A DNA stretch of 8,489 nucleotides from Deltaproteobacteria bacterium (GTDB taxonomy: Bacteria > Desulfobacterota > Dissulfuribacteria > Dissulfuribacterales > QOAL01). How positions within the stretch are numbered: position 1 is the stretch's first letter; each line of letters begins with the position of its first letter. A model generated the notes under the pieces. That model was not told where the DNA came from, did not search any database, and saw nothing but the letters and a program-made list of their open reading frames with translations. Shown here piece by piece: positions 7,706 to 8,489 of the stretch. The translations under genes were made by a program, and so were the position numbers. The stretch lies in contig JALSKY010000253.1 in the NCBI GenBank assembly GCA_026988585.1, positions 1-8,489 on the forward strand, in the 5' to 3' direction.

Positions 7706-7735
7706 ACTATACTTGGCTTCCCTACCCTTTGTTTC
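7706..7735 (-). promoter_or_regulatory. Weak sigma70-like promoter candidate for holB
   Basis: On the minus strand TATAGT (7706-7711, 5 of 6 matches to TATAAT) is preceded after 18 bases by GAAACA (7730-7735, only 3 of 6 matches to TTGACA). It lies in the 96-base gap after the HD gene. Transcription from it would leave only a dozen or so bases of leader, just including the ribosome binding site. It may be chance. Confidence 0.2.
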
Positions 7736-7784
7736 AGCTCTGAACGGCTTGTCCCCTGGGCCATGAGCCCTGCCATGGATCATT

Positions 7785-8489
7785 TCAGAAGAGAGTCGGC
7801 TGCCTGTGTGAATCTAAGTCGATTTCATCTCCAGTATCCTGGCCAGAATCATCTCTCTCTGCAGGACGCCGATTCATCCGCTCCCTGATATAGCGCCTGA
7901 GCTCCATTGCGGGATTGATGGTCTTCCGGCCCGACAGGAGAAAAAACCTCTCAAACAGCCTCTGATAAGGGGACCACACGTCATCCTGTTCATCAGGCTC
8001 CAGACCGATCTGATCCCTCAGCCCGCCAAGATAGTTGATCTTTGCGTCCAGGTCATCCATCATGTGAAACACCATGGCCTCTTCAGTCATAGGCAGAACA
8101 GGAGAGCCAAATTCCAGCCTGCCGTGATGACTCAAAACCAGGTGACGTAACATCAAAAAACCTTGATCATCCTCCTTCACTCCAGCAATACGGGCGGCTG
8201 CTGTGATCATCTCCATCCCCATGGAGATATGCCCAAGTAGTCTGCCTTCAGTGGTATAGTCTATGGGCATTCTCTGCCAGGAAAATTCCTTTATTTTTCC
8301 AAGATCATGACAGATACTCGCTGCTGTAAGCAGGTCATAGTCCAGATGAGGATAGAGAGAGGCAATCCTCCTGCAGAGCATCAGGACTGACAGGCTGTGT
8401 TCCATAAGACCGCCAATGCAGGCATGATGCATCTTCCTGGCAGCAGGGGCATTTTTGAACCCCTTGACTATTTCCGGCTGAGAAAAGAG
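7785..8489 (-). CDS. yhaM: YhaM-type HD-domain 3'-5' exoribonuclease (5' part cut by window edge)
   Basis: The frame is open from the right edge, adding 19 codons before the first internal ATG (8432). Those codons encode FKNAPAARK, which belongs to the family, so the true start lies outside the window. Of 234 visible residues, the metal-binding HD signature is clear (numbered from the first whole codon): HH 21-22, H31 after GGLM, HDLGK 61-65, GH 86-87, LVLSHHG 117-123 and the DDLDAK block 145-150. This order and wording closely follow YhaM of Bacillus, a Mn-dependent 3'-5' exonuclease of about 314 residues acting on RNA and single-stranded DNA. The missing N-terminal 80 or so residues should contain its OB fold. 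The acidic, polar last 35 residues are less conserved. The protein ends QPTLF with TGA at 7785-7787, 96 bases before holB. The HD family call is very safe; nuclease activity is by homology. Confidence 0.9.
   Translation of the reverse strand, partial: LFSQPEIVKGFKNAPAARKMHHACIGGLMEHSLSVLMLCRRIASLYPHLDYDLLTAASICHDLGKIKEFSWQRMPIDYTTEGRLLGHISMGMEMITAAARIAGVKEDDQGFLMLRHLVLSHHGRLEFGSPVLPMTEEAMVFHMMDDLDAKINYLGGLRDQIGLEPDEQDDVWSPYQRLFERFFLLSGRKTINPAMELRRYIRERMNRRPAERDDSGQDTGDEIDLDSHRQPTLF

Noticed and set aside
7582..7776. Minus-strand 64-codon frame covering the gap before holB
   Set aside because: It overlaps the first 107 bases of holB in another frame, has no visible ribosome binding site or domain, and the holB start is well supported.
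7755..7780. GGGC/GCCC inverted repeat after the HD gene as a terminator
   Set aside because: The stem is only about four bases with no following U run on the transcribed strand.
1..8489. CRISPR arrays, insertion sequences, phage or defence genes
   Set aside because: No spaced direct repeats, terminal inverted repeats, transposase or nuclease-defence motifs were seen; nearly all bases lie in housekeeping genes.

Overview
The window is a compact stretch of bacterial housekeeping genes, all on the minus strand, with base composition close to balanced. Read in the direction of transcription (right to left) it holds: the 3' part of a YhaM-type HD-domain exoribonuclease gene (cut by the right edge), holB (DNA polymerase III delta'), a PSP1-family gene (ricT/yaaT type), metG (methionyl-tRNA synthetase), selB (selenocysteine-specific elongation factor) and most of a long-form methylenetetrahydrofolate reductase gene (metF type, cut by the left edge).

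The order holB - PSP1 gene - metG is a recurring bacterial cluster. Combined with selB, a long MTHFR and MetG carrying its own C-terminal tRNA-binding domain, it points to an anaerobic member of the Desulfobacterota (former Deltaproteobacteria) or a related phylum. That placement is inference from gene content and protein style, not a database match. SelB implies the organism makes selenoproteins. The MTHFR fits methionine synthesis and/or a Wood-Ljungdahl-type C1 pathway.

Layout: 7785-8489 HD exoribonuclease (partial); 7689-7784 a 96-base gap with a good ribosome binding site and a weak promoter candidate for holB; 6672-7688 holB; 6621-6671 a short gap; 5364-6620 ricT; 3430-5364 metG, starting inside the ricT stop codon; 1448-3424 selB (ATG, or TTG at 3433 overlapping the metG stop); 1347-1447 a 101-base gap with an A/T tract; 1-1346 metF-like gene (partial). 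The tight ricT-metG-selB junctions suggest one mRNA, with holB probably included.

Functionally the block covers RNA turnover, clamp loading, an Fe-S/regulatory factor, charging of tRNA-Met, delivery of selenocysteyl-tRNA and folate C1 metabolism. No mobile element, CRISPR array, phage gene, RNA gene or recognisably new system was found. The points most worth a second look are the extended MTHFR at the left edge, the two long low-complexity tails on the RicT homologue, and selB sitting inside a metG operon.
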